This document shows, piece by piece, positions 36,935 to 48,578 of a stretch of DNA of 64,000 nt. The notes under the pieces are model-generated. The model saw nothing but the letters and a program-made list of their open reading frames with translations. It had not been told where the DNA came from and made no database searches. The DNA is from Shewanella marisflavi (GTDB lineage: Bacteria; Pseudomonadota; Gammaproteobacteria; Enterobacterales; Shewanellaceae). The DNA lies in the NCBI RefSeq assembly GCF_023283925.1, contig NZ_JAKIKX010000002.1:434001-498000 (forward strand). The letters are read 5' to 3'. The position numbers were made by a program, and so were the translations under genes. Within the stretch, counting starts at the first letter, position 1. The number at the start of each line of letters is the position of its first letter.

Positions 36935-37900
36935 TCAATAGATAGATGGCTCACCCGGAGGGCGGGTCCGCAGCAGTTTCAGGAACCACATGTACTGCTC
37001 TGGATAGGCGTTGATCACTTGCTCAACGGCGCGATTAAGAGCTAACGCCTCATTCTCCTTACCCTGCATCTCATCGGGTGAAATAGGCGGCAATACGGTT
37101 AACAGATACTTGCGTTTATTCTGATCATAGCCAATCTTCACCGGCATCACTTGGGCATTTCCCGCCGAGGCTAGACGCCCCACGACAGGTAAAGTGGCCT
37201 TAACCGTTCCGAGAAACGGCGCGAAGACGCTTTTTTCTGGCCCTAAGTCTTCATCGGGTAGGTAGAAGAAGCTGTTATCGTTTTTCAACTCAGACAGCAG
37301 CGCACGAATGCCCGCCTCACGCATGTAGATGTTGCCACCCTTAGAGCTGCGCATGCGGTTGTTAAACCAATCGAACAACTTATTGCGATGCGCCTTGGCC
37401 ATTGAAACCATAGGAAGTTCAATATTTAAACGCAGCCCAGCATACTCTATGCCCCACACATGAGGCATAATAAAAATCACCGGTTGCCCCGCATCTCGGG
37501 CGCGCTGCACATGCTCAAACCCCTCAAGCTCTACGCGGCGCCGCAGATGGGCGTTAGATCGCAGCAGGAGTTCCGACTGAGCGAGCAAGATCATCACAAA
37601 ATTCTCGATATTTTCATCGAGCAGTTTATTAACCTCAACCTCAGACATCTTCGGAAAACAGGCGTTAAGATTGGCCCTGGCCACCTTTAACGGCTTCTTG
37701 GCTATCTTTTTAACCAAACGCGCCAACAAACGTGCGATGGGATCTCTAAGCCAAGCTGGCATTAAGCCAAACACCACTAAAATGCCGATGGCAAACCAGG
37801 TTAGCCAATACTTGGGGTGTAATAGTTCCGCGCGAAAGCGGCGATCGAAATACTTCGGCTTTTTAGACATGGTTTTTTTAGATATGGATTCTCTAGACAA
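36935..37900 (-). CDS. LpxM/MsbB-like lipid A late acyltransferase
   Basis: Inner-membrane lysophospholipid acyltransferase-family enzyme that adds a secondary acyl chain to Kdo2-lipid A. 321 aa. One membrane anchor (about residues 34-50) and the catalytic H-X4-E (H147...E152, in PHVWGIEYAG). It matches LpxM better than LpxL in LPDEDLGPEKSVFAPF and QYMWFLKLLRTRPPGE. The start is uncertain: TTG 37900 has GAGG eight bases upstream, while ATG 37870 (Met11) is the next option but has no ribosome site. Confidence 0.88.
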   Translation of the reverse strand: MSRESISKKTMSKKPKYFDRRFRAELLHPKYWLTWFAIGILVVFGLMPAWLRDPIARLLARLVKKIAKKPLKVARANLNACFPKMSEVEVNKLLDENIENFVMILLAQSELLLRSNAHLRRRVELEGFEHVQRARDAGQPVIFIMPHVWGIEYAGLRLNIELPMVSMAKAHRNKLFDWFNNRMRSSKGGNIYMREAGIRALLSELKNDNSFFYLPDEDLGPEKSVFAPFLGTVKATLPVVGRLASAGNAQVMPVKIGYDQNKRKYLLTVLPPISPDEMQGKENEALALNRAVEQVINAYPEQYMWFLKLLRTRPPGEPSIY

Positions 37901-37983
37901 GAGTACAACCTCTTACTCATCCAGTGCCTGTGACGACACATAGGCCTTAACAACAAATAATCAATTCAAAAGAAACAGAAAAA

Positions 37984-38000
37984 GCCACTCAAGGAGTGGC
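37984..38000 (-). terminator. Probable terminator of ihfA
   Basis: A 7-bp stem GCCACTC/GAGTGGC with a 3-nt loop, followed on the minus strand by a T-rich run, just after the ihfA stop. Confidence 0.75.
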
Positions 38001-38023
38001 CTTCTCAATCTTATCGAGTCGGA

Positions 38024-38320
38024 TTACTTACCGGCGTTAGCCTCTTCAACACGACTCTTTAGCTTTTGTCCCGGGCGGAAAGTCACCACGCGGCGAGCCG
38101 AAATTGGGATATCCTCGCCTGTTTTAGGGTTACGACCCGGTCTTTGATTTTTGTCCCTTAGGTCAAAGTTGCCAAAGCCAGATAACTTGACCTGCTCACC
38201 GTTCTCGAGAGCTTGACGAATTTCTTCGAAAAACGCCTCAACCATCTCTTTAGCAACTCGCTTGTTAATACCAAGCGTTTCAAAAAGATGTTCTGCCATT
38301 TCGGCTTTGGTAAGTGCCAT
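38024..38320 (-). CDS. ihfA: Integration host factor alpha subunit
   Basis: DNA-bending nucleoid protein that pairs with IhfB. 98 aa (E. coli 99). The DNA-minor-groove arm with the intercalating proline is in [20 protein letters not shown]. It starts 4 bp after the pheT stop, the pheS-pheT-ihfA order of E. coli. Confidence 0.97.
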   Translation of the reverse strand: MALTKAEMAEHLFETLGINKRVAKEMVEAFFEEIRQALENGEQVKLSGFGNFDLRDKNQRPGRNPKTGEDIPISARRVVTFRPGQKLKSRVEEANAGK

Positions 38321-38324
38321 ACTT

Positions 38325-40712
38325 TTAATCCCTCAACAATGCGTTGAACTCGGTCTTGAGTTCAGAAACTACCTTTTCAACCATCTCAGCAATTTCTTTC
38401 TCTTCAAGTGTACGAGTGTTGTCTTGTAGTGTAAGTGCTATCGCCAGACTCTTTTTACCTGGTTCAACACCTTTACCTTGGTATACATCGAACAAGTTTA
38501 AGCCAACCAACTGATTTTCGCCAACTTTTCTTATCAAATTTACAACTTTTCCTGCCGAGACATCTTCATCAACTAAGATGGCTATGTCACGTCGGTTTGC
38601 TGGAAACTTAGACACAGTCTGGGCTTGCGGCAAACTTGCGTGCAATAAGGCGTCTAATTCGAGCTCAAACACAATCGTTTTACCATTTAAGCCAAAGGGC
38701 TTTTCAAGGCTCGGATGAACGGCACCAATGACACCAATTACACGATCATTTCTTAAGATTTCAGCACATTGCCCCGGATGAAGCGCCGGATGAGATGCTT
38801 TTTTAAAAGTAAATTCATCCTCAGAAACTGTCAAGCCGATAATGGCTTCCAGATCGCCCTTAAGGTCAAAAAAGTCAACCGTTTTTGATTCCATCGACCA
38901 ATGTTCGTCATTTTGGTTACCCGAAATGACCGCACCTAGCATGGCTTGTTGACGCACACCAGATTCTGCTTTCTCATCAGGTACAAAACGCAGACCCGTT
39001 TCAAACAGACGCACACGCCCCTGCTGACGACTCTGGTTGTAACCGACTGCTGTCAACAGACCAGTGAACATAGACAAGCGCATTGCCGACATCTCAACCG
39101 AGATAGGATTTGGCAATATCATGGCATCAACGCCTGGATGAACCAGTTGTTGCAGCTTAGGATCGACAAAGCTATAAGTAACAGCCTCTTGGAAACCGCG
39201 AGCGACCATCATGGCGCGCACACGCTTAAGGTCGATATCGGCCTCGTTGTGCAACGGCATGCTAAGAGCTGCTACTGGCGCTACATTAGGAATATTGTTG
39301 TAACCATAGATGCGGGCAACTTCTTCGATTAGATCTTCTTCGATCGCCATATCGAAACGATAAGTCGCCGTCGTCACCTGCCAGTTATCGTCGACGCGAG
39401 ATACGCTAAAGCCCAGGCGTTCCAGGATCTCGGTAACATCGGCATCAGCAATATGATGACCAAGTACGCGATCCAGCTTGCTGCGACGCAGCAGAATACT
39501 AGCAGGCTTTGGCAGATGCTCATCAGACTTTGACTCAACAACGGGGCCGGCTTCACCACCGCAGATCTGCAGCACAAGACGTGTGGCTCTGTCCATCACC
39601 TTATGCTGTAGTTCAGGGTCGACGCCGCGCTCAAAACGGTGTGATGAGTCTGTGTGCAGACCTAAACGGCGAGATTTACCCATAATGGCCAAAGGTGCAA
39701 AGAAAGCACACTCTAGCAGGATATCTTGTGTCTCGCTGGTGACGCCTGAGTATTCACCGCCAAATACGCCCGCTAAGGCCAATGGCTGGCTGTTATCGGC
39801 GATCACTAGGGTATCTGCTGGCACTGTTACTTCATTGCCGTCAAGCAGTGTCAGCTTCTCCTCACCATCACCCAGACGAATCTTGATTTGACCGTCAATT
39901 TTAGCCAAGTCGAAGGCGTGCATCGGCTGGCCAAACTCAATCAACACATAGTTAGTAATATCGACAATAGGATCGATTGAGCGGATACCGCTGCGACGCA
40001 GTTTTTCCTGCATCCAAAGTGGTGACTGCGCCTTGACGTTAACATTCTTAACGACTCGGCCCAGGTAGCGTGGACAAGCACTTGGCGCCTGGTTATCAAT
40101 CTCGATAGCAGCATCAATGCTAGGCGTTACCGCATCCCAAGTCGGCGCAACAACCGTTTGACGGTTAAGTACACCCACTTCACGGGCCAGGCCCACCATG
40201 CCGAGACAATCGGCGCGGTTGGCCGTCAGGTCGACGTCAATCACCGCATCATCAAGATCCAGATATTCACGCACATCCTGACCAATAGGTGCATCGAGTG
40301 GCAGCTCAATGATGCCATCGCTCTCAATATCGATTCCCAGCTCACCATATGAACACAACATGCCAAATGAGGGCTGACCACGTAACTTGGCTTTCTTAAT
40401 CTTAAAGTCGCCCGGTAACACGGCGCCTACCATGGCCACAGCCACTTTCAGACCTTGACGGCAATTTGGTGCACCGCAGACAATATCGATCAACTCATCT
40501 TGACCCACATTGATTTTGGTCACTCGTAATTTGTCAGCATCTGGGTGCTGACCACACTCGACCACTTCACCTACGATGACGCCGGAAAATTCACCTGCGA
40601 CAGCATCAACACCATCGACTTCTAAACCCGCCATGGTGATCTGATGCGATAACTCATCACGGCTAATACTTGGATTGACCCACTCACGAAGCCAAGATTC
40701 ACTAAATTTCAT
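38325..40712 (-). CDS. pheT: Phenylalanyl-tRNA synthetase beta subunit
   Basis: Beta chain of the (alpha-beta)2 enzyme; binds tRNA and edits mischarged Tyr-tRNA. 795 aa, as in E. coli. An N-terminal tRNA-binding EMAP-like domain (about 40-150), B3/B4 editing region, B5 region and C-terminal anticodon-binding fold ([19 protein letters not shown]) are visible. It lies 14 bp after pheS and 4 bp before ihfA. Confidence 0.97.
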   Translation of the reverse strand: MKFSESWLREWVNPSISRDELSHQITMAGLEVDGVDAVAGEFSGVIVGEVVECGQHPDADKLRVTKINVGQDELIDIVCGAPNCRQGLKVAVAMVGAVLPGDFKIKKAKLRGQPSFGMLCSYGELGIDIESDGIIELPLDAPIGQDVREYLDLDDAVIDVDLTANRADCLGMVGLAREVGVLNRQTVVAPTWDAVTPSIDAAIEIDNQAPSACPRYLGRVVKNVNVKAQSPLWMQEKLRRSGIRSIDPIVDITNYVLIEFGQPMHAFDLAKIDGQIKIRLGDGEEKLTLLDGNEVTVPADTLVIADNSQPLALAGVFGGEYSGVTSETQDILLECAFFAPLAIMGKSRRLGLHTDSSHRFERGVDPELQHKVMDRATRLVLQICGGEAGPVVESKSDEHLPKPASILLRRSKLDRVLGHHIADADVTEILERLGFSVSRVDDNWQVTTATYRFDMAIEEDLIEEVARIYGYNNIPNVAPVAALSMPLHNEADIDLKRVRAMMVARGFQEAVTYSFVDPKLQQLVHPGVDAMILPNPISVEMSAMRLSMFTGLLTAVGYNQSRQQGRVRLFETGLRFVPDEKAESGVRQQAMLGAVISGNQNDEHWSMESKTVDFFDLKGDLEAIIGLTVSEDEFTFKKASHPALHPGQCAEILRNDRVIGVIGAVHPSLEKPFGLNGKTIVFELELDALLHASLPQAQTVSKFPANRRDIAILVDEDVSAGKVVNLIRKVGENQLVGLNLFDVYQGKGVEPGKKSLAIALTLQDNTRTLEEKEIAEMVEKVVSELKTEFNALLRD

Positions 40713-40726
40713 TTTTACTCGCTCCG

Positions 40727-42105
<1,379 letters not shown>

Positions 42106-43608
42106 ATGAGAGAAGTGAAATTTCGATGGATAGATCAATATCTTATCCATATGACCCTGAAAACCAAGTTCACCATACTTGCCATTATCCCCATCATCAC
42201 CCTCATGGGGCTTTCCTATATCCTTTACGGCCAATTCAACAGCCAGCTTAAACAGAGCCATCAACAAAGCGCCCTGGCCGACGCCCAAAAGATGGTGGCA
42301 TTAATTGACCTTAGTCAGCAGTATGTCCCCAAAACCCAGGCTGACAACTACCAACAGGCACTCATAAATACCGGTTTTGCCGAAACCAAACAATCGCTGC
42401 GCCAAGACGCTGCCCGCCTGGTTGATAATGGTGGCGGCACCATGGTAAATGGCGAGGCGATACAAGCTTTTAGCCAAGCGTCAAACACAGGCTTGGTCGC
42501 CAAGACTCAAGTCAGCGAGCTCGACAAGGTGCTGAGCTCGGCGCAAAACATAGTAATCATCAGCCTGGTAACCCTGATCTTGGTTATCCTCATCAGCAGC
42601 TATTATATCTCTACGTTTGTTGGTGGTGCCCTGTACACCAATGTAATGGCATTAAAGCGCGCCGCCGATGGCGATCTCACCGGTCGGCTAAATTTCTTCG
42701 AGGTTAAAGACGAGTTCAGTATTTTAGCGGTAAGCATAGATACCTTAGTCGAGCGCCAACACCAGCTGGTGACCCGCATGACTCAGGCCAGCAGTCAAAT
42801 ACGCACCGTTGTACAGGCATTTAGGCAAACAGCCCAAGAGGGACAGAGTCTGGCAGCCGAACAACGTCAACATCTGGACTCCTTGGCCACGGCTATGGAA
42901 GAGATGACCGCCGCGGTGAAAGAGGTGGCCCGCAACGCCGAACAATCTTCTAGCGAGACCCAAGAAGCCAATCAACAGGTTGAGGCGGGCTCGAAGGATA
43001 TCGCCACCACGGTAGAAGCGATTGGCGATCTCACCAACGAGATTGGTGAGGCATCATCAGCGGTCAACACCCTTAACGACAACGCCGCCAAGATCGATGA
43101 GGTGGTGACCACCATCAATGCCATCTCTGAACAAACCAACCTTTTGGCCCTCAACGCCGCTATCGAGGCAGCCCGCGCGGGCGAGCAAGGCCGTGGCTTT
43201 GCCGTAGTCGCCGATGAAGTGAGAACCTTAGCGGGTCGTACCCAGGCCGCTACCGTCGAGATTAAAGCCATGATTGAAGCGCTGCAAAGCGGTTCTCAAG
43301 CCCTTACCCAAGTGATGAAGCGCACGGTTGAAAAGGCGCAAGATGGTAAACAACACGTACTTGAGACAGGAGAAGATCTTAAAGCCATCGCCCATCACAG
43401 CGAACGGGTCTACGAGATGAGCGTACTCATCGCCACCTCAGCCGAAGAGCAATCGGCGGTCGCCAACGAGATAGCGACAAATCTGATGGAGATCCGCAAC
43501 CAGTCTCACGACGTCGAGCAGTCAGCGAATCAGTCAGTCTCTGGCTGTGATGAACTGCACGCCACGGCGGAACAGCTCGACCAACTGCTCGTTGGATTAA
43601 AAATCTAG
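42106..43608 (+). CDS. Methyl-accepting chemotaxis protein
   Basis: Inner-membrane chemoreceptor, 500 aa from ATG 42106; a GTG at 42073 would add 11 residues. Two membrane helices (about 22-41 and 148-168) enclose a small periplasmic domain of about 105 residues. A HAMP domain (to about 225) and a cytoplasmic signalling coiled coil follow, with the tip [20 protein letters not shown] and [18 protein letters not shown] (about 341-380), which binds CheA/CheW. The ligand is unknown. No C-terminal CheR pentapeptide is seen. The next gene, a sensor kinase, lies about 100 bp downstream on the same strand. Confidence 0.93.
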   Translation: MREVKFRWIDQYLIHMTLKTKFTILAIIPIITLMGLSYILYGQFNSQLKQSHQQSALADAQKMVALIDLSQQYVPKTQADNYQQALINTGFAETKQSLRQDAARLVDNGGGTMVNGEAIQAFSQASNTGLVAKTQVSELDKVLSSAQNIVIISLVTLILVILISSYYISTFVGGALYTNVMALKRAADGDLTGRLNFFEVKDEFSILAVSIDTLVERQHQLVTRMTQASSQIRTVVQAFRQTAQEGQSLAAEQRQHLDSLATAMEEMTAAVKEVARNAEQSSSETQEANQQVEAGSKDIATTVEAIGDLTNEIGEASSAVNTLNDNAAKIDEVVTTINAISEQTNLLALNAAIEAARAGEQGRGFAVVADEVRTLAGRTQAATVEIKAMIEALQSGSQALTQVMKRTVEKAQDGKQHVLETGEDLKAIAHHSERVYEMSVLIATSAEEQSAVANEIATNLMEIRNQSHDVEQSANQSVSGCDELHATAEQLDQLLVGLKI

Positions 43609-43708
43609 TCGTCTTAACTGCTTAGGGTAGTAGTTATCTGCCCTAAGCAGCACTCACAAGAGTTTAAACCTGCCTTGTTTTGATTTAATCTTGAGCTATC
43701 ACTCGTTA

Positions 43709-46327
43709 ATGAACGGATCGCGCCACCATATGGTCGACAATTACAAAGACAAGGCCAGCTCATTAAATACCCAATGGAAAAATAGCCTTACCTTTAAATT
43801 CACCATCATCCAATTTGTGGTCGCGGCGCTGATCATCATATCCAGCATCTGGTTAATCTTCTCTACTGAGAAGAAACACCATATGGATACTCAACTCTCC
43901 TTAAGTCAAAACTATGGCCTGGCAGTGATAGAACAGCTGCAGCAAGTTACCTCGAAAATTGAGACCCTGGCCAACTCTATTGCCATTGTCGGCGAAACCT
44001 ACCGCGGACAAGATGAGATCATCAGGCAGCTTGTTCCCTCATTGCTGGATATTGGCCAGCGTCATCAACTGATCGCCGGTGGAGGGATCTGGCCAGAACC
44101 AGGTATGTTTGGCAAAGAGCAAGCGCGCAATAGCTTCTTCTGGGCGAGAAATGAACACAATGAATTTCAATTTCTGGACAGTTACAACAATGACGAGGAT
44201 CCTGGCTACCATCAAGCCTTCTGGTACTTACCTGCCAAATATTTTCAAGATGAACATATCCACTGGTCAAAATCCTACGTAGATCCCTATACCCAAGAAG
44301 TCATGCTCACAGCTTCGGTGCCAATGCGAGCAGCTCATAGCTTTATCGGTGTCGCCACTGTGGATATCGCCTTGAGCGGTTTAGACAAACGTTTTCATTT
44401 TTCTGATCAGAATCCACTCTCTAAGGGCTACATTCTCGCTTTAGACAGTTATAACAATCTCCTGGCCGATCCATTCGATGACAGTGCGGATAATCAAGGA
44501 GACATGCTGGGACAGCCCCTCACCAAACTCGTGCAGCGATATCCTCAGCTAAAGGCTGTACAGACAAGCATTGAACAGATGGATCAAGCCTTTGCCACGC
44601 AGATGAAGGACAATCCGGCCTACCGACCCGATCAGCTGGAAACATTACTGGCCCTTACCCCAAGGGAGGAAAGAACACGACTGAGTACCCTGATCAATGG
44701 CGCGATACAGGCTAATCACAATAAGGAGCCAATCGTCACCTTGGAGCTTGACAGCGATCCCCTGTTTAACGAGCCAGTGCTGGTGTCTATTCTGACCATG
44801 GCTCAAACTCAGTGGAAGATCATCTTGGTCACCCCACTATCAAGCCTCTCTTCTCAAGCCAATGCCATCGCGCTTAAGATAGGTGCATTTTTATTACTGT
44901 CGCAGCTACTTGCGCTATTAATCCTCTTCATTTTCCAACACAAACTCTTCATCCGTCCCATCTTTCAGATCGTTTCGGCGCTGAAAAGCGGCGATTTGGG
45001 ACGCCTGGAGCTAGACGCCAACAAACGTCGCGATGAGCTCAGTCAACTGGCAAAAGCCTTCATTGCCCGTAGCAATCAGCTGGAGATCGCATACGCTAGT
45101 CTCGATGCCAGTAATCTCGCACTTGAGCAACAATTGGCCATGCAACAACTGGCGCAGCAAGAGCTGGAAAACAAGAAGGAGTTGATCAACTCCCTGCTCA
45201 ACGCCTCACAAAATCTGATCTGCATCAAGGACACCAACGGCTGTTACTCTCTGGTCAATGATAAGTTTTGTGAAGTGATGGGCATAGAGCGCAGCCGGGT
45301 CATTGGTGCCCGCGATAGCGATCTTTACCCCCAGCATATTGCAGCTATCATCGGCAACCATGACCGTATTATTTTAGACAGCGATCAGGCCCAATGCTTT
45401 GAACAACCTATGCCAACGGTACAGGGTGAACGCATCTTCCTACTCACCAAATATCCGATAAAAGATCAAGACAGTAATGTCATTGCGCTGGGCGCCATGG
45501 CGGTCGACATCAGCAGCCTAAAAGCCAAACAACAGGAGATGGAAGATACCATTAAGGCGCAAGCATCCCAAAATGCTCAATTGAAACAGGCGCTAGATGC
45601 AAAACTGCACACAGCAGTGCCGGAAGGATTGGAGCGCCAAGACTTAGCGCAGCTAAAACAGATCGAGTTGGCCCAGCAGAAGATCTTACCTCGAGTATTG
45701 CATCAACTACTGCGTCAGGAGCTACAGGCACTCGAGCAAATCTTCATCATGCTGCGCCAATTAGATAGCAATGCCGCTGATGAAGCGCATCTAGCACAAT
45801 TTGCCGAAGTGTTAACAACCCAAATAGATATCATACGTCACGGGCAATCTTTGATTAGCGCCGATATTACCGATATCCGCTCAACGGTGGCCGATCTCTT
45901 CTTACACGATCTCATCGCCATGCTGCAGCCTCAGCTACAGTCTCTGGAGATAGAGGTACTTATCGATAGCCCCCATCATCTGACAGTGCCCATTTCACCC
46001 TGGCACTTTTTGGTGCTTTGCCATCAATTAATCAATAACAGCCTTCAGCATGCTTTTCCCGAGCATCAATCGATACCAAGACCTAAGCAGTTATCTATTC
46101 GTGTCTGCTACCAAGAGGGAAGGCTCACTCTCATTTTGAGGGACAATGGTGTGGGTATCAGCCCCATTGAACTTGAAAAATTAACCCATGCCCTTACCAA
46201 TCAAGGCCAGGGGCATGGCACCTTAGTGAATATCAATCGCTGGCTGATGGCTCACTTTTCCGGCGACCTTACCATACAGGCTCAGGCTGAGCAGTTCACA
46301 GAGATCACCTGTCGCTTACACCTTTAG
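43709..46327 (+). CDS. Membrane sensor protein with dCache-like, HAMP, PAS and kinase-type ATPase domains
   Basis: 872 aa from ATG 43709; TTG 43691 and ATG 43730 are alternatives and none has a clear ribosome site. One membrane helix near residue 40 and one near 400 enclose a large periplasmic dCache-like sensor. A HAMP-like segment, a coiled coil (to 500), a PAS domain (about 495-610) and a HATPase_c domain follow. The N-box is HQLINNSLQHAF, G1 is RDNGVGI and G2 is GQGHGT. The dimerisation helix carries ILPRVLHQLLRQEL instead of a normal H-E/D-x-x-x-P H-box, so phosphotransfer is uncertain. No response regulator is adjacent. Confidence 0.8.
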   Translation: MNGSRHHMVDNYKDKASSLNTQWKNSLTFKFTIIQFVVAALIIISSIWLIFSTEKKHHMDTQLSLSQNYGLAVIEQLQQVTSKIETLANSIAIVGETYRGQDEIIRQLVPSLLDIGQRHQLIAGGGIWPEPGMFGKEQARNSFFWARNEHNEFQFLDSYNNDEDPGYHQAFWYLPAKYFQDEHIHWSKSYVDPYTQEVMLTASVPMRAAHSFIGVATVDIALSGLDKRFHFSDQNPLSKGYILALDSYNNLLADPFDDSADNQGDMLGQPLTKLVQRYPQLKAVQTSIEQMDQAFATQMKDNPAYRPDQLETLLALTPREERTRLSTLINGAIQANHNKEPIVTLELDSDPLFNEPVLVSILTMAQTQWKIILVTPLSSLSSQANAIALKIGAFLLLSQLLALLILFIFQHKLFIRPIFQIVSALKSGDLGRLELDANKRRDELSQLAKAFIARSNQLEIAYASLDASNLALEQQLAMQQLAQQELENKKELINSLLNASQNLICIKDTNGCYSLVNDKFCEVMGIERSRVIGARDSDLYPQHIAAIIGNHDRIILDSDQAQCFEQPMPTVQGERIFLLTKYPIKDQDSNVIALGAMAVDISSLKAKQQEMEDTIKAQASQNAQLKQALDAKLHTAVPEGLERQDLAQLKQIELAQQKILPRVLHQLLRQELQALEQIFIMLRQLDSNAADEAHLAQFAEVLTTQIDIIRHGQSLISADITDIRSTVADLFLHDLIAMLQPQLQSLEIEVLIDSPHHLTVPISPWHFLVLCHQLINNSLQHAFPEHQSIPRPKQLSIRVCYQEGRLTLILRDNGVGISPIELEKLTHALTNQGQGHGTLVNINRWLMAHFSGDLTIQAQAEQFTEITCRLHL

Positions 46328-46335
46328 GAAAATAA

Positions 46336-46374
46336 AAAATCCCCGATGAGACAATAAAACTCATCGGGGATTTT
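46336..46374. terminator. Bidirectional terminator
   Basis: A perfect 15-bp stem AAAATCCCCGATGAG/CTCATCGGGGATTTT with a 9-nt loop lies between the convergent sensor kinase and the retropepsin-like gene. Confidence 0.93.
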
Positions 46375-46391
46375 CGCTTAATTAAATTGCC

Positions 46392-47261
46392 CTACAAGGC
46401 GACATCAACCAGGTAGTGGCCCTGCAACCAGTTACGGCCAATGAGTAGCTTATTCGTCATCTTAGAGCGGTCCCTGAGGTTTACTTTAACCTTATACTCT
46501 TGGCCCGGCTCACCCACATTTAATTCGACCATGTAACGCACCTCGCTACCTTGAGCATTACGAATAAGCGAGGTTTCAACGATGCGAGCGTGAACTCGTT
46601 TAGACTCGCCTTTCTCATTCGCAGTCGTAAAATAGAGCATCTTACCAACATTCTGCTCCATATCCTCAACGCCATTCTCTACCTTAAGGTCGACCGCATG
46701 GAGTGAGTTTTCAACGGCGCCAGTATCGATTCGCGTGTCAAAGATTAAACCCGTCTCTAGAATACTAATGGGGGCCATGGCGCCAATTACGCGCTTCTCC
46801 GCCACATCAACGACATATTTACCTTTTAACCAGTTCCGGCCGATCAGCAGTTTATAATCCATGTGGCCGCGATCTCTAAGGTTAACCTTAACCTTGCGAA
46901 TATCACCGCCAAAGCCAATATGCATCTCCACCATATAGCGGGTTTCAGTGCCTTGCGAATTACTGACCGTCGAGGTTTTCACTATCTTGGCGCTCAGGCG
47001 TTTACGCTCTCCGGCAGCATTTTCAGTCGTAAACCAGATCAGTTTGCCGACATTATCTTTCATCTTCTTAGCGCTACCGCCTTGGATCTCAAGATCATAG
47101 GCATGCAAAGAGGTGTTACCTGCACCAGTGTCGATCCGCGCTTGATAAACAAGCCCGGCTTCATTAACCGTCATCTTGGCTGTTTGTCCAATCACAGCTT
47201 TTTGCTCTGCATGAGCCGGCGCCAACATGAGTAGCGCAATTAAGGTCAACATTCTCAACAT
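46392..47261 (-). CDS. Tandem-duplicated retropepsin-like (RimK-related zinc protease family) secreted protein
   Basis: 289 aa from ATG 47261, with AGGA eight bases upstream. A signal peptide is cut after AHA (residue 18). Two near-identical domains of about 130 residues follow. The first has ARIDTGAGNTSLHA (D44-T-G) and the second TRIDTGAVENSLHA (D179-T-G). Each ends with LLIGRNWL and a VDVA-like strand. The family (COG4067-type) has a retropepsin fold with a single Asp-Thr-Gly per domain, so the duplication could form both halves of an aspartic-protease-like active site in one chain. Function unknown. Confidence 0.85.
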   Translation of the reverse strand: MLRMLTLIALLMLAPAHAEQKAVIGQTAKMTVNEAGLVYQARIDTGAGNTSLHAYDLEIQGGSAKKMKDNVGKLIWFTTENAAGERKRLSAKIVKTSTVSNSQGTETRYMVEMHIGFGGDIRKVKVNLRDRGHMDYKLLIGRNWLKGKYVVDVAEKRVIGAMAPISILETGLIFDTRIDTGAVENSLHAVDLKVENGVEDMEQNVGKMLYFTTANEKGESKRVHARIVETSLIRNAQGSEVRYMVELNVGEPGQEYKVKVNLRDRSKMTNKLLIGRNWLQGHYLVDVAL

Positions 47262-47335
47262 ATACAAGTTCCTAAATTCGATGAAACAAAAGCCGACTCT
47301 GCGTCGGCTTAATTGGTAATCCTAAAGCTTGAAAA

Positions 47336-47698
47336 TCAATCGGTTATCCACTGCATTGCCTCTGTGACATCTTGGCGGGCAAAAACCTTTACAGGACAAG
47401 GCGCCATATAGGCCATGACTTTGGCAGTATTAGCAACCCATTCTTTATCTGTGATAATGGCGACTCGAGTAAAATCCGTCAAATGAAAGAATCCTAATTT
47501 GGCGTCATCCCACAGCGTCTCAACAGAAAAGCCTTCAAATGCTTCACTAAATTCATACCAGAGCTTAATGCTTGAGTGATCTTGTAACTTAGTCTCAATA
47601 GCTGGCACCAATTTATCTTGATAATCGGCGCGAGTCAGCACTCCTTGTGCTTTAACCGCAACGATATCGTCCTCAAATCCTGATAATAATTGGATCAT
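47336..47698 (-). CDS. SpoIIAA/STAS-like protein
   Basis: 120 aa from ATG 47698, which has GGGGAGAGG just upstream; the longer in-frame stretch to 47776 reads through the neighbouring gene and is rejected. The pattern MIQLLSGFEDDIVAVKAQGVLTR at the start and KVMAYMAPCPVKVFA late fit the SpoIIAA-like (Pfam 11964) family, a STAS-type fold of unknown role. No signal peptide or membrane helix. It overlaps the end of nothing but lies 24 bp after the small membrane protein. Confidence 0.85.
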   Translation of the reverse strand: MIQLLSGFEDDIVAVKAQGVLTRADYQDKLVPAIETKLQDHSSIKLWYEFSEAFEGFSVETLWDDAKLGFFHLTDFTRVAIITDKEWVANTAKVMAYMAPCPVKVFARQDVTEAMQWITD

Positions 47699-47721
47699 CG
47701 TCCTCTCCCCACTCAATGCCG

Positions 47722-48009
47722 CTAATAGACAAAATGATAAACAAACAGACAAAATAGAGTACTGGTACAGATGCAATGGGTCAGGTGCTCGCTAATATTA
47801 GGGCCTAATCTGACATATCTGTAATGACGCATAAATTGTACCCCAAGCCAAACCAAGATAAAGGGCACAAAAGGCAATGAAACAACAAAAGGAATAAAGC
47901 CCCAGCCAAAGGCTAACGCATTGGCACTGAAAAGTTGAAACGCGAACCAAAACAGCACGAGAATAGCGTAAATAATAAAATGTTGTTTACTGATTGAGGT
48001 TGCTGACAT
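47722..48009 (-). CDS. Small hypothetical membrane protein
   Basis: 95 aa from ATG 48009, with GGAAAA eight bases upstream. Two membrane segments (about residues 10-32 and 36-58) and a third hydrophobic stretch near the Cys-containing C-terminus (CICTSTLFCLFVYHF). I do not recognise it. It lies 24 bp upstream of the SpoIIAA-like gene on the same strand, so the two may be co-expressed. Confidence 0.5.
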   Translation of the reverse strand: MSATSISKQHFIIYAILVLFWFAFQLFSANALAFGWGFIPFVVSLPFVPFILVWLGVQFMRHYRYVRLGPNISEHLTHCICTSTLFCLFVYHFVY

Positions 48010-48107
48010 CAACAAAATTTTCCGGACCCGGCATTTAATCTAACAGTAGGTATAAAGCGAGATCTTCTCAAGCGATGAGTTGTAAACACCTGTTACTGAT
48101 TACAAAT

Positions 48108-48461
48108 TTACGCTTGCTGCATCTTGGCGATTTCCTGATCGAATAAGTTTTTGATCAAGCCAGAAAATTCTGTGATAAACAAAGTTTGGTCTGTCGTGGC
48201 GTTATGGTTAGCGACCTTAGCTAAAATCTCTTCTAAATCATAGACGATAGCATCGACCTCTCTGATCACCATATTACGTTCAGCAAACGTTAAAGAGGGA
48301 TTTTGACCACACACCATGATGATCTGCGCCGCAAGTTGTTCTTCAAACAACTCCATCACAGTCTCACCACCCATCTCGCCCGCTTCAGAGGCTTCGAAAA
48401 GTCCTAAATGCTCAGTAAGATATTGTATTAAATGTATGTACCCGTCTTTATCAGTAACCAT
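48108..48461 (-). CDS. DUF3802 family protein
   Basis: 117-aa acidic, helical cytoplasmic protein from ATG 48461, with AGGG upstream; an in-frame codon at 48479 is less likely. MVTDKDGYIHLIQYLTEHLG and the AERNMVIREVDAIVYDLEEI segment match a family I know as DUF3802, found in Shewanella and Vibrio. Role unknown. Monocistronic by spacing. Confidence 0.8.
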   Translation of the reverse strand: MVTDKDGYIHLIQYLTEHLGLFEASEAGEMGGETVMELFEEQLAAQIIMVCGQNPSLTFAERNMVIREVDAIVYDLEEILAKVANHNATTDQTLFITEFSGLIKNLFDQEIAKMQQA

Positions 48462-48578
48462 TTTTAGCCCTAAACACACGACTTAACTAAGAGCATGGTA
48501 TAGCCCATGCTCAATATCCAGTTTATACCGCCATTATGGTATAAATCCTGTTGCTAATCTTGTTGTCAGTGCACGTTT

